The translations under genes and the position numbers were made by a program. From Mangrovicoccus ximenensis (GTDB taxonomy: Bacteria > Pseudomonadota > Alphaproteobacteria > Rhodobacterales > Rhodobacteraceae), in the NCBI RefSeq assembly GCF_003056725.1, contig NZ_QBKZ01000025.1, positions 197,512 to 232,215 on the forward strand: DNA of 34,704 nucleotides. Reading direction: 5' to 3'. The notes beneath the pieces were generated by a model. It was not told the DNA's origin, made no database searches, and saw nothing but the letters and a program-made list of their open reading frames with translations. This document shows, one piece after another, positions 16,380-26,055 of the stretch (its first letter is position 1; each line of letters opens with the position of its first letter).

Positions 16380-16717
16380 GCCATTGTCTCCGGAAATGCA
16401 TGCAGCCCGTCGTCGCCGAGCGGCAGCGGCCAGGTTTCGGCCACCTCGTTCCGCGCGAGCGCGCGGTAGAGATGCGGAAAGAGCTGCCCGCCGCGCGAGG
16501 GCTCCCATTTCAGCGCCTCCCCCAGCGCCGCGGCCTCCACGGCCGCCAGCACCAGCCCGTCTGCCCCGGCGAAATGCTTCGCCGCGGTCTCGGCCGCCTG
16601 GGCGGCGGTGCTGAAATGGATGAACCCGTCGGCCAGATCCACCGGCGCGCCGCCGGTGGTTCCGTCCTGCTCCAGAGCCGCCCATTCGGGGGCACGAAAT
16701 ATCTTGTAGATCCGCAT
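16376..16717 (-). CDS. DUF952 domain protein
   Basis: 113-residue DUF952 protein: [13 protein letters not shown], then the conserved [29 protein letters not shown] and a terminal HLYRAL segment. Structural members resemble ADP-ribosyltransferase-like or glutathione-transferase-related folds, but no role has been assigned. It is the first gene of a leftward operon with pyrD (ATGA overlap) and probably the small secreted protein. The ATG at 16715-16717 is followed upstream by a short divergent intergenic region shared with the 5'-nucleotidase gene. Confidence 0.88.
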   Translation of the reverse strand: MRIYKIFRAPEWAALEQDGTTGGAPVDLADGFIHFSTAAQAAETAAKHFAGADGLVLAAVEAAALGEALKWEPSRGGQLFPHLYRALARNEVAETWPLPLGDDGLHAFPETMA

Positions 16718-16755
16718 GGCCCCTCGTGCCGCCTGCGCCGGGCCTGGTCAAGGGG

Positions 16756-16770
16756 GCGCGCGCGCGCGCG
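16756..16770. repeat. Alternating GC dinucleotide tract
   Basis: Fifteen bases of strict G/C alternation in the divergent promoter region between the DUF952 and 5'-nucleotidase genes. Such tracts can adopt Z-DNA under negative supercoiling. At this G+C content a chance occurrence is possible. Confidence 0.5.
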
Positions 16771-16855
16771 TCGCGTCCCGGGCGGCCGCAAAACGTTTGC
16801 CCCGGCGGCGGAGGGACGATTAACATCGCCGGAAATGCCGTAGATGGAGGCGCGC

Positions 16856-18448
16856 ATGCTCCGATTTTCGCTGAAGAATTCATTGTCCCTGCTGGCGCTG
16901 GCCGCCGCCACGGCCGCCTCGGCCGATACCACGATCCACATCCTGCACATCAACGACCTGCACAGCCGGATCGAGCCGGTGAACAAGTACAACTCCACCT
17001 GTTCGCCCGAGGAGGACGCGGCCGGGGAATGCTTCGGCGGCGTGGCGCGCGTGAAGGCCAAGATCGACGAGCTGCGGGCGGAGCTCGACGGCGAGAAGGT
17101 GCTGGTGCTCGATGCCGGCGACCAGTTCCAGGGCTCGATGATGTACACCGCCTACAAGGGCGAGGTCGAGGCCGCCTTCATGGAGATGATCGGCTTCGAC
17201 GCGATGGCGGTCGGCAATCACGAATTCGACGACGGGCCGGACAACCTGTCGAAGTTCCTCGGGATGGTCGATTTTCCGCTGACCTCCGGCAATCTCGACG
17301 TCTCCGCCGAGCCGAGCCTCGCGGGCGATCTCTCCGACACGGTGGTGATCGACCTCGGCGGGGTGAAGGTCGGCATCGTTTCGGCGCTGGCGACCGACAC
17401 GGTCGACACCTCGAGCCCGGGCGGCAACGTGCTCTTCAACGACGAGATCGATGCCATCGCGGAGGATGTCGCCGCGCTCGAGGCGCAGGGCATCACCCAT
17501 GTCGTCGCTCTGACCCATGTCGGCCTGCCGCGGGACGTGGAAATCGCCGAGGCCGGGATCGCCGGGCTCGACGCCATCGTCGGCGGCCATTCGCACACGC
17601 TGCTGTCGAACACCGCCGAAGGCGCCGCCGGGCCCTATCCGCTGATGATCGGCGAGGTGCCGATCGTCCAGGCGATGGCCTATTCGCGCTATGTCGGCCA
17701 TCTGGCGCTCACCTTCGACGACGCGGGCAAGGTCATCTCGGCAGTGGGCGACACGATCCCGCTCGACGCGTCGGTGGCGCCCGATCCCGATGCTGCCGCG
17801 CTCGTCGCCGAATACGCGGCGCCGCTCGAGGAGATCAAGGCGCAGGTGGTCGGCACCGCCGCCGCGGCCGTCGACGGCCAGCGCGAAAGCTGCCGCTCCG
17901 GGGAATGTCCGATGGGCAACCTGGTGGCCGACGCAATGCTCGACGCGGTGGCGGACCAGGGCGTGACGATCGCGATCACCAATGGCGGCGGGCTGCGCGC
18001 CTCGATCGACGAGGGCGAGGTGACCATGGGCGAGGTGCTCGCTGTTCTGCCCTTCCAGAACACGCTGGCAACCTTCGAGGCCACCGGCGCGATGATCACC
18101 GATGCGCTTGAAAACGGCGTCAGCCAGGTCGAGGAAGGCGCCGGCCGCTTCCCGCAGGTCGCCGGGCTGAAATTCTCCTGGGACCCGGCGATCGGCCCGA
18201 ACGAGGGCCGCGTCACCGAGGTGCTGGTGAAGGACGGCGGCGACTGGGTTCCGATCGACCCGGAGGCCACCTATCTGGCGGTAACCAACGACTATGTCCG
18301 CAACGGCGGCGACGGCTACCGGATGTTCGAGATGGCGGAAAATGCCTATGATTTCGGCCCAGGGCTGGAATCGGTCGTCGCCCGCTATCTCGGCGGGCTG
18401 GACGGCGCCTACGAGCCCTATGCCGACGGACGGATCACCCGCCAATGA
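16856..18448 (+). CDS. Periplasmic 5'-nucleotidase / metallophosphoesterase (UshA family)
   Basis: 530-residue exported bimetallic phosphatase that probably hydrolyses extracellular nucleotides. The signal peptide spans residues 1-23 ([18 protein letters not shown]). Metal ligands of the calcineurin-like domain are Asp34 and His36 in HINDLHSR, Asp89 in DAGDQF, Asn121/His122 in GNHEF, His221 in THVG, and His245/His247 in GGHSHT. The C-terminal nucleotide-binding domain has [18 protein letters not shown] and a terminal [14 protein letters not shown] motif. I chose ATG 16856 because GGAGG lies five bases before it; the ATG at 16844 overlaps that Shine-Dalgarno. Complete and probably monocistronic, with a hairpin downstream. 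Confidence 0.93.
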   Translation: MLRFSLKNSLSLLALAAATAASADTTIHILHINDLHSRIEPVNKYNSTCSPEEDAAGECFGGVARVKAKIDELRAELDGEKVLVLDAGDQFQGSMMYTAYKGEVEAAFMEMIGFDAMAVGNHEFDDGPDNLSKFLGMVDFPLTSGNLDVSAEPSLAGDLSDTVVIDLGGVKVGIVSALATDTVDTSSPGGNVLFNDEIDAIAEDVAALEAQGITHVVALTHVGLPRDVEIAEAGIAGLDAIVGGHSHTLLSNTAEGAAGPYPLMIGEVPIVQAMAYSRYVGHLALTFDDAGKVISAVGDTIPLDASVAPDPDAAALVAEYAAPLEEIKAQVVGTAAAAVDGQRESCRSGECPMGNLVADAMLDAVADQGVTIAITNGGGLRASIDEGEVTMGEVLAVLPFQNTLATFEATGAMITDALENGVSQVEEGAGRFPQVAGLKFSWDPAIGPNEGRVTEVLVKDGGDWVPIDPEATYLAVTNDYVRNGGDGYRMFEMAENAYDFGPGLESVVARYLGGLDGAYEPYADGRITRQ

Positions 18449-18464
18449 GGCGCGGGCCGGACTT

Positions 18465-18483
18465 CCGGAGGTCGGGCCTCCGG
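18465..18483 (+). terminator. Hairpin after the 5'-nucleotidase gene
   Basis: CCGGAGG / CCTCCGG, a 7-bp perfect stem with a 5-base loop, 16 bp after the stop codon and before the next rightward start. No T-run follows, so termination is plausible but not certain. Confidence 0.4.
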
Positions 18484-18519
18484 GCCGGACGGCGGCAGAG
18501 TCCGGCCCCGGCTTGACCC

Positions 18520-19188
18520 ATGTGCGGACGCTTCGCCCTGACCCTGCCCGCGGAGGCCATGGTCCAGCTTTTCGGAGCGGCCCCGGCCAATGACCTCCCG
18601 GTGCTGCCGAACTGGAACATCTGCCCGACCAATGCGGTCCATGCGGTGCTGAGCGAGGCAGGCACCCGCCATCTGGCCAGCCTGCGCTGGGGCTTCCTGC
18701 CGGTCTGGTACACCTCGCCCTCGGACGGGCCCCTGCTGATCAATGCCCGCGCCGAGACCGTCGCCGAAAAGCCCGCCTTCCGCCAGGCGGCCCGCGCACG
18801 GCGCTGCCTGATCCCGGCGAGCGGCTTCTACGAATGGACCAAGGACGGGGCAGGGAACCGGCTGCCTTGGTACATCCATCCGCGCGAGGGAGATCTGGCG
18901 GCCTTCGCGGGCATCTGGCAGGACTGGACCTCGGCCGAAGGCGACACGCTCTCGACCTGCGCCATCGTCACCACCCAGGCAAACGAGGCGCTCGGCCCTA
19001 TCCATCACCGCATGCCGGTCACCGTGGCCGCGCCCGACTGGGGGCTCTGGCTCGGCGAGGCAGGCCATGGCGCCGCCCGGCTGATGCGCCCCGCCCCCGA
19101 CGACCTCTTTGCCGCGCACCGCGTCGATCCGCGGGTGAATTCCAACCGTGCCGAAGGGCCCGAGCTGATCGAGCCCTTCGGGGGATGA
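18520..19188 (+). CDS. yedK: SOS response-associated peptidase, YedK/HMCES family
   Basis: 222-residue protein that crosslinks to abasic sites in single-stranded DNA. The N-terminal Met is removed so that Cys2 (MCGRF) forms a thiazolidine with the AP site. The other conserved residues are visible: NICPT near residue 33, NARAET near 75, GFYEW near 105 with the catalytic Glu, and HHRMPV near 165 with the catalytic His. Full length. The start is fixed by the requirement for Met-Cys. The gene ends one base before the convergent TerB-like gene. No LexA box is evident upstream. Confidence 0.93.
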   Translation: MCGRFALTLPAEAMVQLFGAAPANDLPVLPNWNICPTNAVHAVLSEAGTRHLASLRWGFLPVWYTSPSDGPLLINARAETVAEKPAFRQAARARRCLIPASGFYEWTKDGAGNRLPWYIHPREGDLAAFAGIWQDWTSAEGDTLSTCAIVTTQANEALGPIHHRMPVTVAAPDWGLWLGEAGHGAARLMRPAPDDLFAAHRVDPRVNSNRAEGPELIEPFGG

Positions 19189-19189
19189 C

Positions 19190-19648
19190 TCAGATCGTCA
19201 TGTGCCGCGCCCGCGCGCCGCGCTCGATCGCCGCCGCGGCGAGCCGGTCGATCTTCAGCTCGTAGCGGATTTCCTCGAGGAAGCGCAGCTCCACTTCGCG
19301 CAGCCGCCCGTCCGCGGCCGCCACGTCGCAGCACAGCGCATAGGCGGTCTCGTTCAGCTTCTCGGGCAGCGCGCCCCGCACCAGTCCGAAGAGCGCATCG
19401 AGCCCTTCCTCCTCGGAGAACAGGTCGAAGACCAGCCGCGACAGCTTGGGGAAGCGGTCGAGATCGTATTCGGCGAAGATCGGCAGGTGGTTCACCTCGG
19501 TCTGGATCGCGACCAGTTCTGCCGTGCGGATGTTCTCGTCGCTGACCGAGGCCGCGATCATCAGGAGCACCAGCGCGTCCTGCGGGCTGAGCGATTGCGG
19601 ATCTTTCAGGTCTTCCTGGGCCAACTCGGCATCCTTCCTGTCTTGCAT
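19190..19648 (-). CDS. TerB-like protein (tellurite resistance family)
   Basis: 152-residue all-helical TerB-domain protein. Features are SLSPQDALVLLMIAASVSDENIRTAEL, where an acidic helix pair typical of TerB metal-binding sites begins, the LFDLFSEEEGLDALFGL segment, and the second acidic repeat ALCCDVAAADGRLREVELRFLEEI. No other ter genes are nearby, so the usual tellurite operon is absent; stand-alone copies are common in Rhodobacteraceae and of unknown role. It starts at ATG 19646-19648 and is divergent from lysS, with an AT-rich gap of about 87 bp between them. Confidence 0.85.
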   Translation of the reverse strand: MQDRKDAELAQEDLKDPQSLSPQDALVLLMIAASVSDENIRTAELVAIQTEVNHLPIFAEYDLDRFPKLSRLVFDLFSEEEGLDALFGLVRGALPEKLNETAYALCCDVAAADGRLREVELRFLEEIRYELKIDRLAAAAIERGARARHMTI

Positions 19649-19660
19649 GGGGGCTAAATA

Positions 19661-19689
19661 TTGACCTCGCCGGGTCCGATCAATAGGGA
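19661..19689 (+). promoter_or_regulatory. Possible sigma-70-type promoter for lysS
   Basis: TTGACC at 19661-19666 is a good -35 match, followed after exactly 17 bases by TAGGGA at 19684-19689 (a weak -10). It lies in the divergent TerB/lysS gap, 46 bp before the chosen start. The spacing and position are right, but the -10 match is poor. Confidence 0.4.
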
Positions 19690-19735
19690 GAGCGCGCGCG
19701 GCACGGGGCCGCTCCCAAACAGGATGAAGAACAAA

Positions 19736-21322
19736 ATGACCGATCTGGCGGAATTCGGAATGGACTCGAAGGCCTGGCCTTTTGAAGAGGCCCGCCGGCT
19801 GGTCAAACGCTACGAGAAGAAACCGCCGGAAAAGGGCTATGTGCTGTTCGAGACCGGCTACGGTCCGTCGGGCCTGCCGCATATCGGCACCTTCGGCGAA
19901 GTGCTGCGCACGACCATGATCCGCAGGGCGTTCGAGCAGATCTCGGACATCCCGACGCGGCTGATCTGCTTCTCCGACGACATGGACGGGATGCGCAAGG
20001 TGCCAGGCAACGTGCCGAACCAGGACCGCCTGCGCGAGGACCTGCAGCGGCCGCTGACCAGCGTCTACGACCCGTTCGAGGAATACGAGAGCTTCGGGCA
20101 CCACAACAACGCGATGCTGCGCCGCTTCCTCGACACGTTCGGCTTCGAATACGAATTCTATTCCGCGACCGAGTTCTACAAGTCGGGCCAGTTCGACGAG
20201 GTGCTGCTGCGCGCCGCCGAACGCTATGACGACGTGATGAAGGTCATGCTGAAGAGCCTGCGCGACGAGCGCGCGGCGACCTACTCGATCTTCCTGCCGA
20301 TCCACCCGGAAACGGGGCGCGTGCTCTACGTGCCGATGAAGCATGTCGACGCGAAGGAAGGCACGGTCACCTTCGACGACAATGACGGCCGCGAATGGAC
20401 CCTGCCGGTGACGGGCGGCAACGTGAAGCTGCAGTGGAAGCCCGATTTCGGCGCCCGCTGGGCCGCGCTCGACGTCGATTTCGAGATGTACGGCAAGGAC
20501 CACTCGACCAACACGCCGATCTACGACCGGATCTGCGAAATCCTCGGCGGCAAGAAGCCCGAGCATTTCACCTACGAGCTGTTCCTCGACGACAAGGGGC
20601 AGAAGATCTCGAAATCGACCGGCAACGGCATCTCGATCGATGAATGGCTGACCTATGCCTCGACCGAGAGCCTCAGCTACTTCATGTTCCAGAAGCCGAA
20701 GACCGCCAAGCGGCTCTATTTCGACGTGATCCCGAAGGCGATGGACGAGTACCACCAGCAGCTCGCCGCCTATCCGGGGCAGGATCCGAAGGCGCAGCTG
20801 GCCAACCCGGTCTTCCACATCCACGGTCCGGGCAAGGTTCCGGCCTCCGACATGGTCGTGCCGTTCTCGATGCTGCTGAACCTCGCCTCCGCGGCGCATG
20901 CCGAGGACAAGGACGCGATGTGGGGCTTCATCCGCCGCTACGCGCCGGACGCGACGCCGGAAACCCATCCCGGCCTCGATGCCGCGGCGGGCTTCGCGGT
21001 CCAGTACTACAAGGACTTCGTCAAGCCGTCGAAAGTGTTCCGGATGCCGACCGATGCCGAGCGCGCCGCGTTCGAGGATCTGGCCGCGCGCCTGGACGCC
21101 TGGGAGGGCGGGCTCGATGCCGAGGCGCTGCAATCCGAGGTCTTCGCGGTTGGCAAGGCGCATGGGTTCGAGCCGCTGCGCAACTGGTTCACCGCGCTTT
21201 ACGAAGTGCTGCTCGGCCAGTCGCAGGGCCCGCGCTTCGGCGGCTTCATCGCGCTATACGGCGTCGACGAGACCGTGGCGCTGATCCGCCAGGCCCTGGC
21301 CGGCAAGCTGGCCGCCGCCTGA
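19736..21322 (+). CDS. lysS: Lysyl-tRNA synthetase, class I
   Basis: 528-residue class I (archaeal-type) LysRS that charges tRNA-Lys. The Rossmann signature is GLPHIGT at 46-52 (HIGH), and KISKS is at 290-294 (KMSKS); a C-terminal helical anticodon-binding region follows. Most bacteria use the unrelated class II enzyme; class I is known in alphaproteobacteria such as Rhodobacterales and in spirochaetes, so its presence supports the taxonomic call. I chose ATG 19736 ([14 protein letters not shown]) over ATG 19724 because AGGA lies upstream of it and relatives begin at this point. A strong hairpin follows the stop. Often labelled lysK in annotations. Confidence 0.95.
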   Translation: MTDLAEFGMDSKAWPFEEARRLVKRYEKKPPEKGYVLFETGYGPSGLPHIGTFGEVLRTTMIRRAFEQISDIPTRLICFSDDMDGMRKVPGNVPNQDRLREDLQRPLTSVYDPFEEYESFGHHNNAMLRRFLDTFGFEYEFYSATEFYKSGQFDEVLLRAAERYDDVMKVMLKSLRDERAATYSIFLPIHPETGRVLYVPMKHVDAKEGTVTFDDNDGREWTLPVTGGNVKLQWKPDFGARWAALDVDFEMYGKDHSTNTPIYDRICEILGGKKPEHFTYELFLDDKGQKISKSTGNGISIDEWLTYASTESLSYFMFQKPKTAKRLYFDVIPKAMDEYHQQLAAYPGQDPKAQLANPVFHIHGPGKVPASDMVVPFSMLLNLASAAHAEDKDAMWGFIRRYAPDATPETHPGLDAAAGFAVQYYKDFVKPSKVFRMPTDAERAAFEDLAARLDAWEGGLDAEALQSEVFAVGKAHGFEPLRNWFTALYEVLLGQSQGPRFGGFIALYGVDETVALIRQALAGKLAAA

Positions 21323-21361
21323 CGCGGGAGCCGGACGGGCTCGCCATGCCCAGGCCTCTGC

Positions 21362-21386
21362 AACGCTGCCCGGACCGGGCAGCGTT
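21362..21386 (+). terminator. Strong intrinsic-type hairpin after lysS
   Basis: An 11-bp perfect inverted repeat, AACGCTGCCCG / CGGGCAGCGTT, with a 3-base loop, 40 bp after the lysS stop, followed by CGCTGTTTCC. It is the best terminator-like structure in the window. Confidence 0.75.
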
Positions 21387-22671
21387 CGCTGTTTCCGGGG
21401 TCCGGAGTCTGCCGGCAGGCCGGCGAGCTTGCAAAGGCCGGCTTCCGGTGCCCGGACAGGTGCGGCCAAAGCCGCGGCCATGTCGGGTCCCGTCCTGCAG
21501 CTCGCGATGGCGGCCTGCCGGCGATGTGAGGCGATCCGGCAAGCCATCTCCATGTCGTGATCGCCGCCAATGCCCGGCCGCCGTGGCGCGGACCAGCCCA
21601 ATTCGGGTCATTGGCCGCGGCCGTCACGGAACGCTTCCGGGGCCGCGGCGCCCGCGGACCCGATCATCTGCAGAGAGATCCGCCTGGCCTGCATCACCGT
21701 TCGGCGGGGCATTTGCCCCCGGACGGATGCCCGCTCCGCCCGCCTCCGGCGGGCCTCGAGCACGCGCAAAGCCTCGATCAATCCAGTCCCGTCCTTCGGG
21801 GTGAAAATGCGGTGTCCGGCAACGGCCGCATGAGCCGCAGCTCCGGCCTCGAGATCATCCGTCCCGGGCACATTCGCGGCGCTTGCAGCGGACATGCCGG
21901 GCCGGTGGCGCCGGAGCGGCAGATCGGTCCACGCGCCGGGCAGGGGGCCTGCAGCGCGATGGGCTTCGCGTCCGCAGCGGGGCTGTGCTTGGGCCGGTCC
22001 GGCATCGACCCGCTGCCCTCCCGGCGATCTCCATGGCGTCCGTCATCGGTCCCGGATTTGCCTCCGGTCGCGTTCCCGGTCCGGGCAACGACGGCGGCTC
22101 GCTCCTTGGCCGCCGCCGGAGATGCGCCGATGGTCCGCCCCCCCTTCTCGGCGGCAATGGCAACCGGCCTGACATGGCCGGGCGCCTTGGCCCTGAAAGT
22201 CCTCCTCGGCCAGGACGGCGCGCCGGCGGCATTCTTCCGCTGACCGGGCTGCCGCGGCAGCAGGGCATTGCGGGCCGCCCGGCGTGTCACGGGGTGACCC
22301 TGCTCGGGTCTGCTGCCGCCCACTGCGCGAAGCCTGTCAGGTCACGCCGTTGTCCATCGGGCCCGGATCGGCGGTACCGCCACGGGCAACTTCGCGGGAC
22401 AGGACCGGTGCTGAAGACGTCTGCATGGCCTCCGGGGAGCTCTGCCGGCGGGATCCGGGGCGAACGCAATCCCAAGGTGTGTCGGCGGCGCAGGCTCCCG
22501 GCGCTTTCCTGGCATGGCAGCCCGGGCGGAAAGTTTCTTGCCGCTCATGTGCAAGCGGTTTGACCGCCTAGTCTGCCATGCCGAGACCAATGTCCCGGAT
22601 CAAGGAAGCAGATTAAGGATGACATTACTTTCCCGCTCTATAGGTTGAACCGCCAAGAGGAGAATTCGGAC
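21387..22671. other. Gene-free spacer, about 1.3 kb
   Basis: From the lysS terminator to the DUF4864 start I see no supported gene on either strand. Long open frames exist in several phases, as expected at about 68 percent G+C, but their translations are Arg/Pro/Ala/Gly-rich without family motifs, and no good Shine-Dalgarno/start pair precedes them. Short inverted repeats of CCGG/GGCC type are frequent. The last ~100 bp (22570-22670) are more AT-rich and probably carry the promoter of the downstream gene, although I cannot define boxes with confidence. Confidence 0.55.
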
Positions 22672-23094
22672 ATGCGGATGCTCAGTTTGACGGCCGTCCT
22701 GTCGGGAACGGCGACCTTCAGCGCGGTCATGGCCATGGCGCAGGAAGACCGCGGCGCGGCGGTGCGCTCGGTGATCGACGGCCAGCTGACCGCCTTCGCC
22801 TCGGGGGACCTGCCGCGGGCCTATGCTGCCGCCTCGCGCTCGATCCGCGGACAGCTTGGCTCGGCGGACCGTTTCGGCCAGCTCATGCGGGCCGGATTTC
22901 CGATGGTCTGGGACGCGCGCCGGGTCAGCTATCTGCCGCTCACGGAAAGCCGTCCGCTGCGCCAGCGGGTGCTTGTCCGCGATGCCGAAGGGCTGACCCA
23001 TGTGCTTGAATACGACATGGTCCAGGCGGACGGGGCGTGGAAGATCGACGGCCTGAGGACGCTTCCGGCGGTCGGGCTGGCGACTCCGGCCTGA
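22672..23094 (+). CDS. DUF4864 domain secreted protein
   Basis: 140-residue protein with a signal peptide (about 1-24, ending AMA/Q) and a DUF4864 domain: VRSVIDGQLTAFASGDLPRAYAAAS, IRGQLGSADRFGQLM, GFPMVW, YDMVQADGAWKIDG. The family is related to the NTF2-like fold; its role is unknown and probably periplasmic. ATG 22672 has AAGAGGAGAA nine bases upstream; a second ATG two codons later is possible. It is isolated between two gene-free spacers, so probably monocistronic. Confidence 0.87.
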   Translation: MRMLSLTAVLSGTATFSAVMAMAQEDRGAAVRSVIDGQLTAFASGDLPRAYAAASRSIRGQLGSADRFGQLMRAGFPMVWDARRVSYLPLTESRPLRQRVLVRDAEGLTHVLEYDMVQADGAWKIDGLRTLPAVGLATPA

Positions 23095-23755
23095 ACCCCG
23101 GCCATTGTCTGCGCTCCGGCCTGCCCGGTTGCCAGCCTTGCCGCGGCCCGGGCTTTCCGTCGGCTCGCGGACCAGGAGTGATCGTGCCCGCAGCGCAAGG
23201 GATCGCTTGCGAGCGGTCAGCCCGCGGCCGGTCGCCATGGAGCAGGCCTTGCGCCTGCCGGAGCCCGGCGGATCTCTGCGGAGTTCTCTCGCTGCCCGGG
23301 AACGGGCCGCCAGGGGTGCGGCAGGGACGGCGGTCTTGGCTGGCCTGCGCCGCAAGCCCGGCGCTTCGAGGAAGAGGCGCAGGCCATTGGCACGGGACAG
23401 GTCACATGGCGTTTCCTGCCGCGGCACCATCGGGCCGGGCCCGCTGGGACAGGCGGTGGCAGGAAGGCGGATCAGGTGCCAGTCCGAGGCACTTGGCGCT
23501 TGACGAAAACCGAGCCGGGACGACGAACCGGAGGTGCCATGCGGCGGAGGTCAAGGCATGGCAGGATCGGGAGCCGATCCAGCGGATCGCATCCCCTGCC
23601 GCCGGTCCTCCGTCGGGGCTTTCGGCGGGCAGCTGATGGCGGTCGAGACGTCCGGGAAGTGCGATTCTCCCGGGATCATCGGCTGGATGCGGACCGCGCC
23701 CAAGGCGCACGCTCGAGGCGCGTGGCAGTGGCTGCGGCCCAGGGCGTTCCATGCG
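23095..23755. other. Gene-free spacer, about 660 bp
   Basis: Between the DUF4864 gene and the convergent HugZ-like gene no motif-bearing frame is visible. Open frames here give low-complexity Arg/Gly/Ala translations in all phases. Composition matches the other spacers at 21.4, 25.4 and 27.7 kb. No clear terminator stem with a T-run was found. Confidence 0.5.
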
Positions 23756-24244
23756 CTAAAGCCCCAGATCCTCCGGCGCCAGCTGGTAGGCCTTGCCGAA
23801 GCCGCCGTTGAGCGCAGCGGAGCTGACCTCGAAGCGGGCAAAGAGGAAATCCGCGAAATCGGCATAGAGCTTGGCCTTGGGATAGAGGCCCAGATAGTGG
23901 CTGCGCAGCGCCGCGTGTCCGGCATCGCCATGGCGGACGAAGTCTGCGCGGCAGGCCAGCGTCATGCGCGGATGGGTCAGCGGATCGCCGGCCGGGCCCG
24001 GTTCGCCGACCAGTAGCGCGCAGCGCGGGTCGGCCAGCAGGTGGCCGGTATGGGCCGAGAGCTCCGAGATCAGCGTCAGCGGCGCGCCCTCCGGGCCGGG
24101 AACCAGCGCAATCCGGCTGACCGTGGGGATGCCTGTGGCGCGGTCGAAAACCGCAAGCGCGGCGAAACGTGCCCCGGCCAGCAGGCTCCGCGCCAGCGCA
24201 CGGGCATCGTCATCGGTGTCGCGGATCGGGCCTCTCTCTGCCAT
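23756..24244 (-). CDS. HugZ / pyridoxamine 5'-phosphate oxidase-like protein
   Basis: 162-residue split-barrel flavin/heme-binding protein of the HugZ-like PNPOx family. Features are DARALARSLLAGARFAALAVFD, PTVSRIALVPGPEGAPLTLISELSAHT, DPRCALLVGE, HPRMTLACRADFV, and the terminal signature ARFEVSSAALNGGFGKAYQL. In iron-regulated relatives the family degrades heme; the short version without a C-terminal heme-binding extension may instead be a general flavin reductase. ATG 24242-24244; stop TAG at 23756-23758. Neighbours give no iron context. Confidence 0.85.
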   Translation of the reverse strand: MAERGPIRDTDDDARALARSLLAGARFAALAVFDRATGIPTVSRIALVPGPEGAPLTLISELSAHTGHLLADPRCALLVGEPGPAGDPLTHPRMTLACRADFVRHGDAGHAALRSHYLGLYPKAKLYADFADFLFARFEVSSAALNGGFGKAYQLAPEDLGL

Positions 24245-24282
24245 GGCTGCAGGCTAGCGGCGTTCGGGGATTCTGCAAGCGC

Positions 24283-25041
24283 TCAGAATTCCAGCCATAT
24301 CCCGGCGCGCAACCCGGCCCGGTCGCCGCCTTCGGCATCCCATAGCAGCGCGGTTTCCAGCGACAGCCAGTCGAGCGGGCGGAACACATAGGTCGGCACC
24401 AGGCGCCAGTTCGGCGGATTGTCCGGATAGTCGGAATACTGGAGCTGCAGATAGGCGAGGCTGCGATCGCCCGGCGCGAGACCGAGCGTGGCGTCGACCT
24501 TGGGGATGCGGTCGCCATGGTCCCGGCGGAGTTCCATGCGCGCGTCCACGGCCGCCCAGCCATTGCCCAGCGGGGTTCCGAACCCCATGCCCCAGGACAG
24601 GCCCGGGCGCAGCACCGGTTCGGTCCCGCCGGGACGGAGATCGGCAAGGTTTGCGGCGTCGAACCCGTCTGCGGGATAGTCCCGCTGGCCGATGCCGAAT
24701 TCCAGCGCGACCTGCTGGCGCCATCCGGCAGGGGTGACGTTCACGCTGGCGAAGACGATGGCCTGGTAGGTGTCCGGCCCGTGATCCATCCCGGCATCGA
24801 TGCCCAGCGTCACCCGGTCGGTCACGCCGAATTCGGCATAGACCGAGCTGAAACCGAAGCTCTCGGGATCGTCCTCCGGCGTCCCGCCGAAGCCGAGCGC
24901 CGCCAGCCCGGTCCCCTGGGCGGCGGTTTCCTCGTAGGCGAAGCTGAGGAAGCCATTGCCCTTGCCGCGCGGCCAGGCCCCGGCGAACGCCGCGGGCGCG
25001 CAGGCAAGCAGGAGAAGACAGGCGAGACAGCGCAGGATCAT
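24283..25041 (-). CDS. Exported protein with beta-barrel-like sequence, function unknown
   Basis: 252-residue protein beginning with a clear signal peptide (ILRCLACLLLLACAPAAFA). The remainder alternates polar and aromatic residues in short strands (GNGFLSFAYEET, SFGFSSVYAEFGVTDRVTLGIDAG, QQVALEFGIGQRDY, AYLQLQYSDYP, WRLVPTYVFRPLDWLSLETALLWD) and ends in a phenylalanine (GIWLEF). That is the classic recognition signal for outer-membrane beta-barrels. I infer a small outer-membrane protein of about 10-12 strands. ATG 25039-25041 is chosen so that the signal peptide starts the protein; ATG 25051-25053 would add four residues. I do not recognise a named family. Confidence 0.72.
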   Translation of the reverse strand: MILRCLACLLLLACAPAAFAGAWPRGKGNGFLSFAYEETAAQGTGLAALGFGGTPEDDPESFGFSSVYAEFGVTDRVTLGIDAGMDHGPDTYQAIVFASVNVTPAGWRQQVALEFGIGQRDYPADGFDAANLADLRPGGTEPVLRPGLSWGMGFGTPLGNGWAAVDARMELRRDHGDRIPKVDATLGLAPGDRSLAYLQLQYSDYPDNPPNWRLVPTYVFRPLDWLSLETALLWDAEGGDRAGLRAGIWLEF

Positions 25042-25179
25042 GCCGTTAACCATTTAGCCGTCGTGGTGAATCCCGGGTTAACGGCGCCGCCGGATCCGGG
25101 CGATTGCGCGCTGCGGGGGGCGGCGGCTGCGCGCAATGCCTGCTTGACGGGCGGCCTGGCGCGCCGCATCACTCGCGCC

Positions 25180-25428
25180 ATGAGCCGCATTCTGTTCGTC
25201 GCCCCGCGCTTTCACACCAACCTGTTCTTCGCCACCAAGGCGCTGGTCGAGGCCGGCCACGAGGTCGAGGTCTTCGTGCCGAAGCGCGAGCCGGCCGAGG
25301 ACTGGAGCTTCGTCACCCCGCGCATCTTCGCCCCGGGAACGCCGGGCCGGGAGATCCGCCGCGCGGTGCGGGACTTCGCGCCGGATCTCGCGCTGGTGCG
25401 CCATGCCCGCCCGGTCTCGGGGGCGGGA
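25180..25428 (+). pseudogene. Glycosyltransferase family 4-like, N-terminal fragment
   Basis: The first ~83 residues of a probable GT-B glycosyltransferase: SRILFVAPRFHTNLFFATKALVEAGHEVEVFVPKRE, then DFAPDLALVRHAR. This is the typical first Rossmann beta-alpha-beta of the acceptor domain. After about residue 83 the sequence loses all coding character and merges into gene-free DNA. The ATG at 25180 is plausible, with a weak ribosome-binding site. The donor-sugar domain (E-x7-E) is absent, so it cannot be active. Confidence 0.65.
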
Positions 25429-26055
25429 CCACGCCGCGCCGGTCATGCCGCAAGGCGTGATCCCCGCGGTTCCTCCGTGGCCGGCTCTCCCGGTGCGTCC
25501 GCGCGCCGACGCGCTCCGCAGGGCAGGGTCGCGCGCCGGGCGGATGAAGGGCGGCGTTCGGCAGCAATCCGGCCTGTACAACGTGCTGCGGGCGGTAATG
25601 TGTTGCGGTTTCTCCGCGGCGACCGATGCGCCAGAGCGGTCTCGTCCGGGGTTCGCGGGATGCAGCCAGTGGATTCCGGCGCGCCGTCGCGGAGAAAGTC
25701 GTTCCGGATTTCATCAAGGCTGCACCCGGAATGGAGCTGGACGGGCCGCCTTCAGGGCCATTTGCCCAGTTTTTCGGCCATTCGCTGCGGTCTGTTGGGC
25801 TTTTCCTGAACTCTGTTCGGCGCCGGAAGCCGCTTGTCCGGGGTGCCCTCCGCGTCCGCGGCCTCCGCGTGACAAGCTTCTATGCCGGACGTGCTCAGCC
25901 GCCGGGCGGGCTGGCAGGATGGCGGCGGCCGCGCGCAGACATTCGGCGAGAAGCCGGACCGCAGGACATGCCGTGATCTGCGGGGCGCTGCCGGTTGCCC
26001 GCAGGCGCCGATACCGTGACGGGAGATCGGGCCGGGTCCCTGCGCTGAAGCCGGA
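25429..26055. other. Gene-free spacer between two truncated genes
   Basis: About 630 bp with no recognisable coding sequence. On its left a glycosyltransferase start breaks off, and on its right a membrane protein loses its C-terminal part. The open frames that cross it are low-complexity extensions of those fragments. Composition is like the other spacers. Confidence 0.5.

Noticed and set aside
16880..18445. Leftward open frame across the 5'-nucleotidase gene
   Set aside because: Antisense of a gene with all catalytic motifs; no start signal and no domain.
19190..19648. Tellurite-resistance operon
   Set aside because: Only one TerB-like gene is present; terC, terD and terZ relatives are absent.
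19661..19735. Longer start for lysS at codon 19661
   Set aside because: The extra residues do not resemble family N-termini and overlap the probable promoter.
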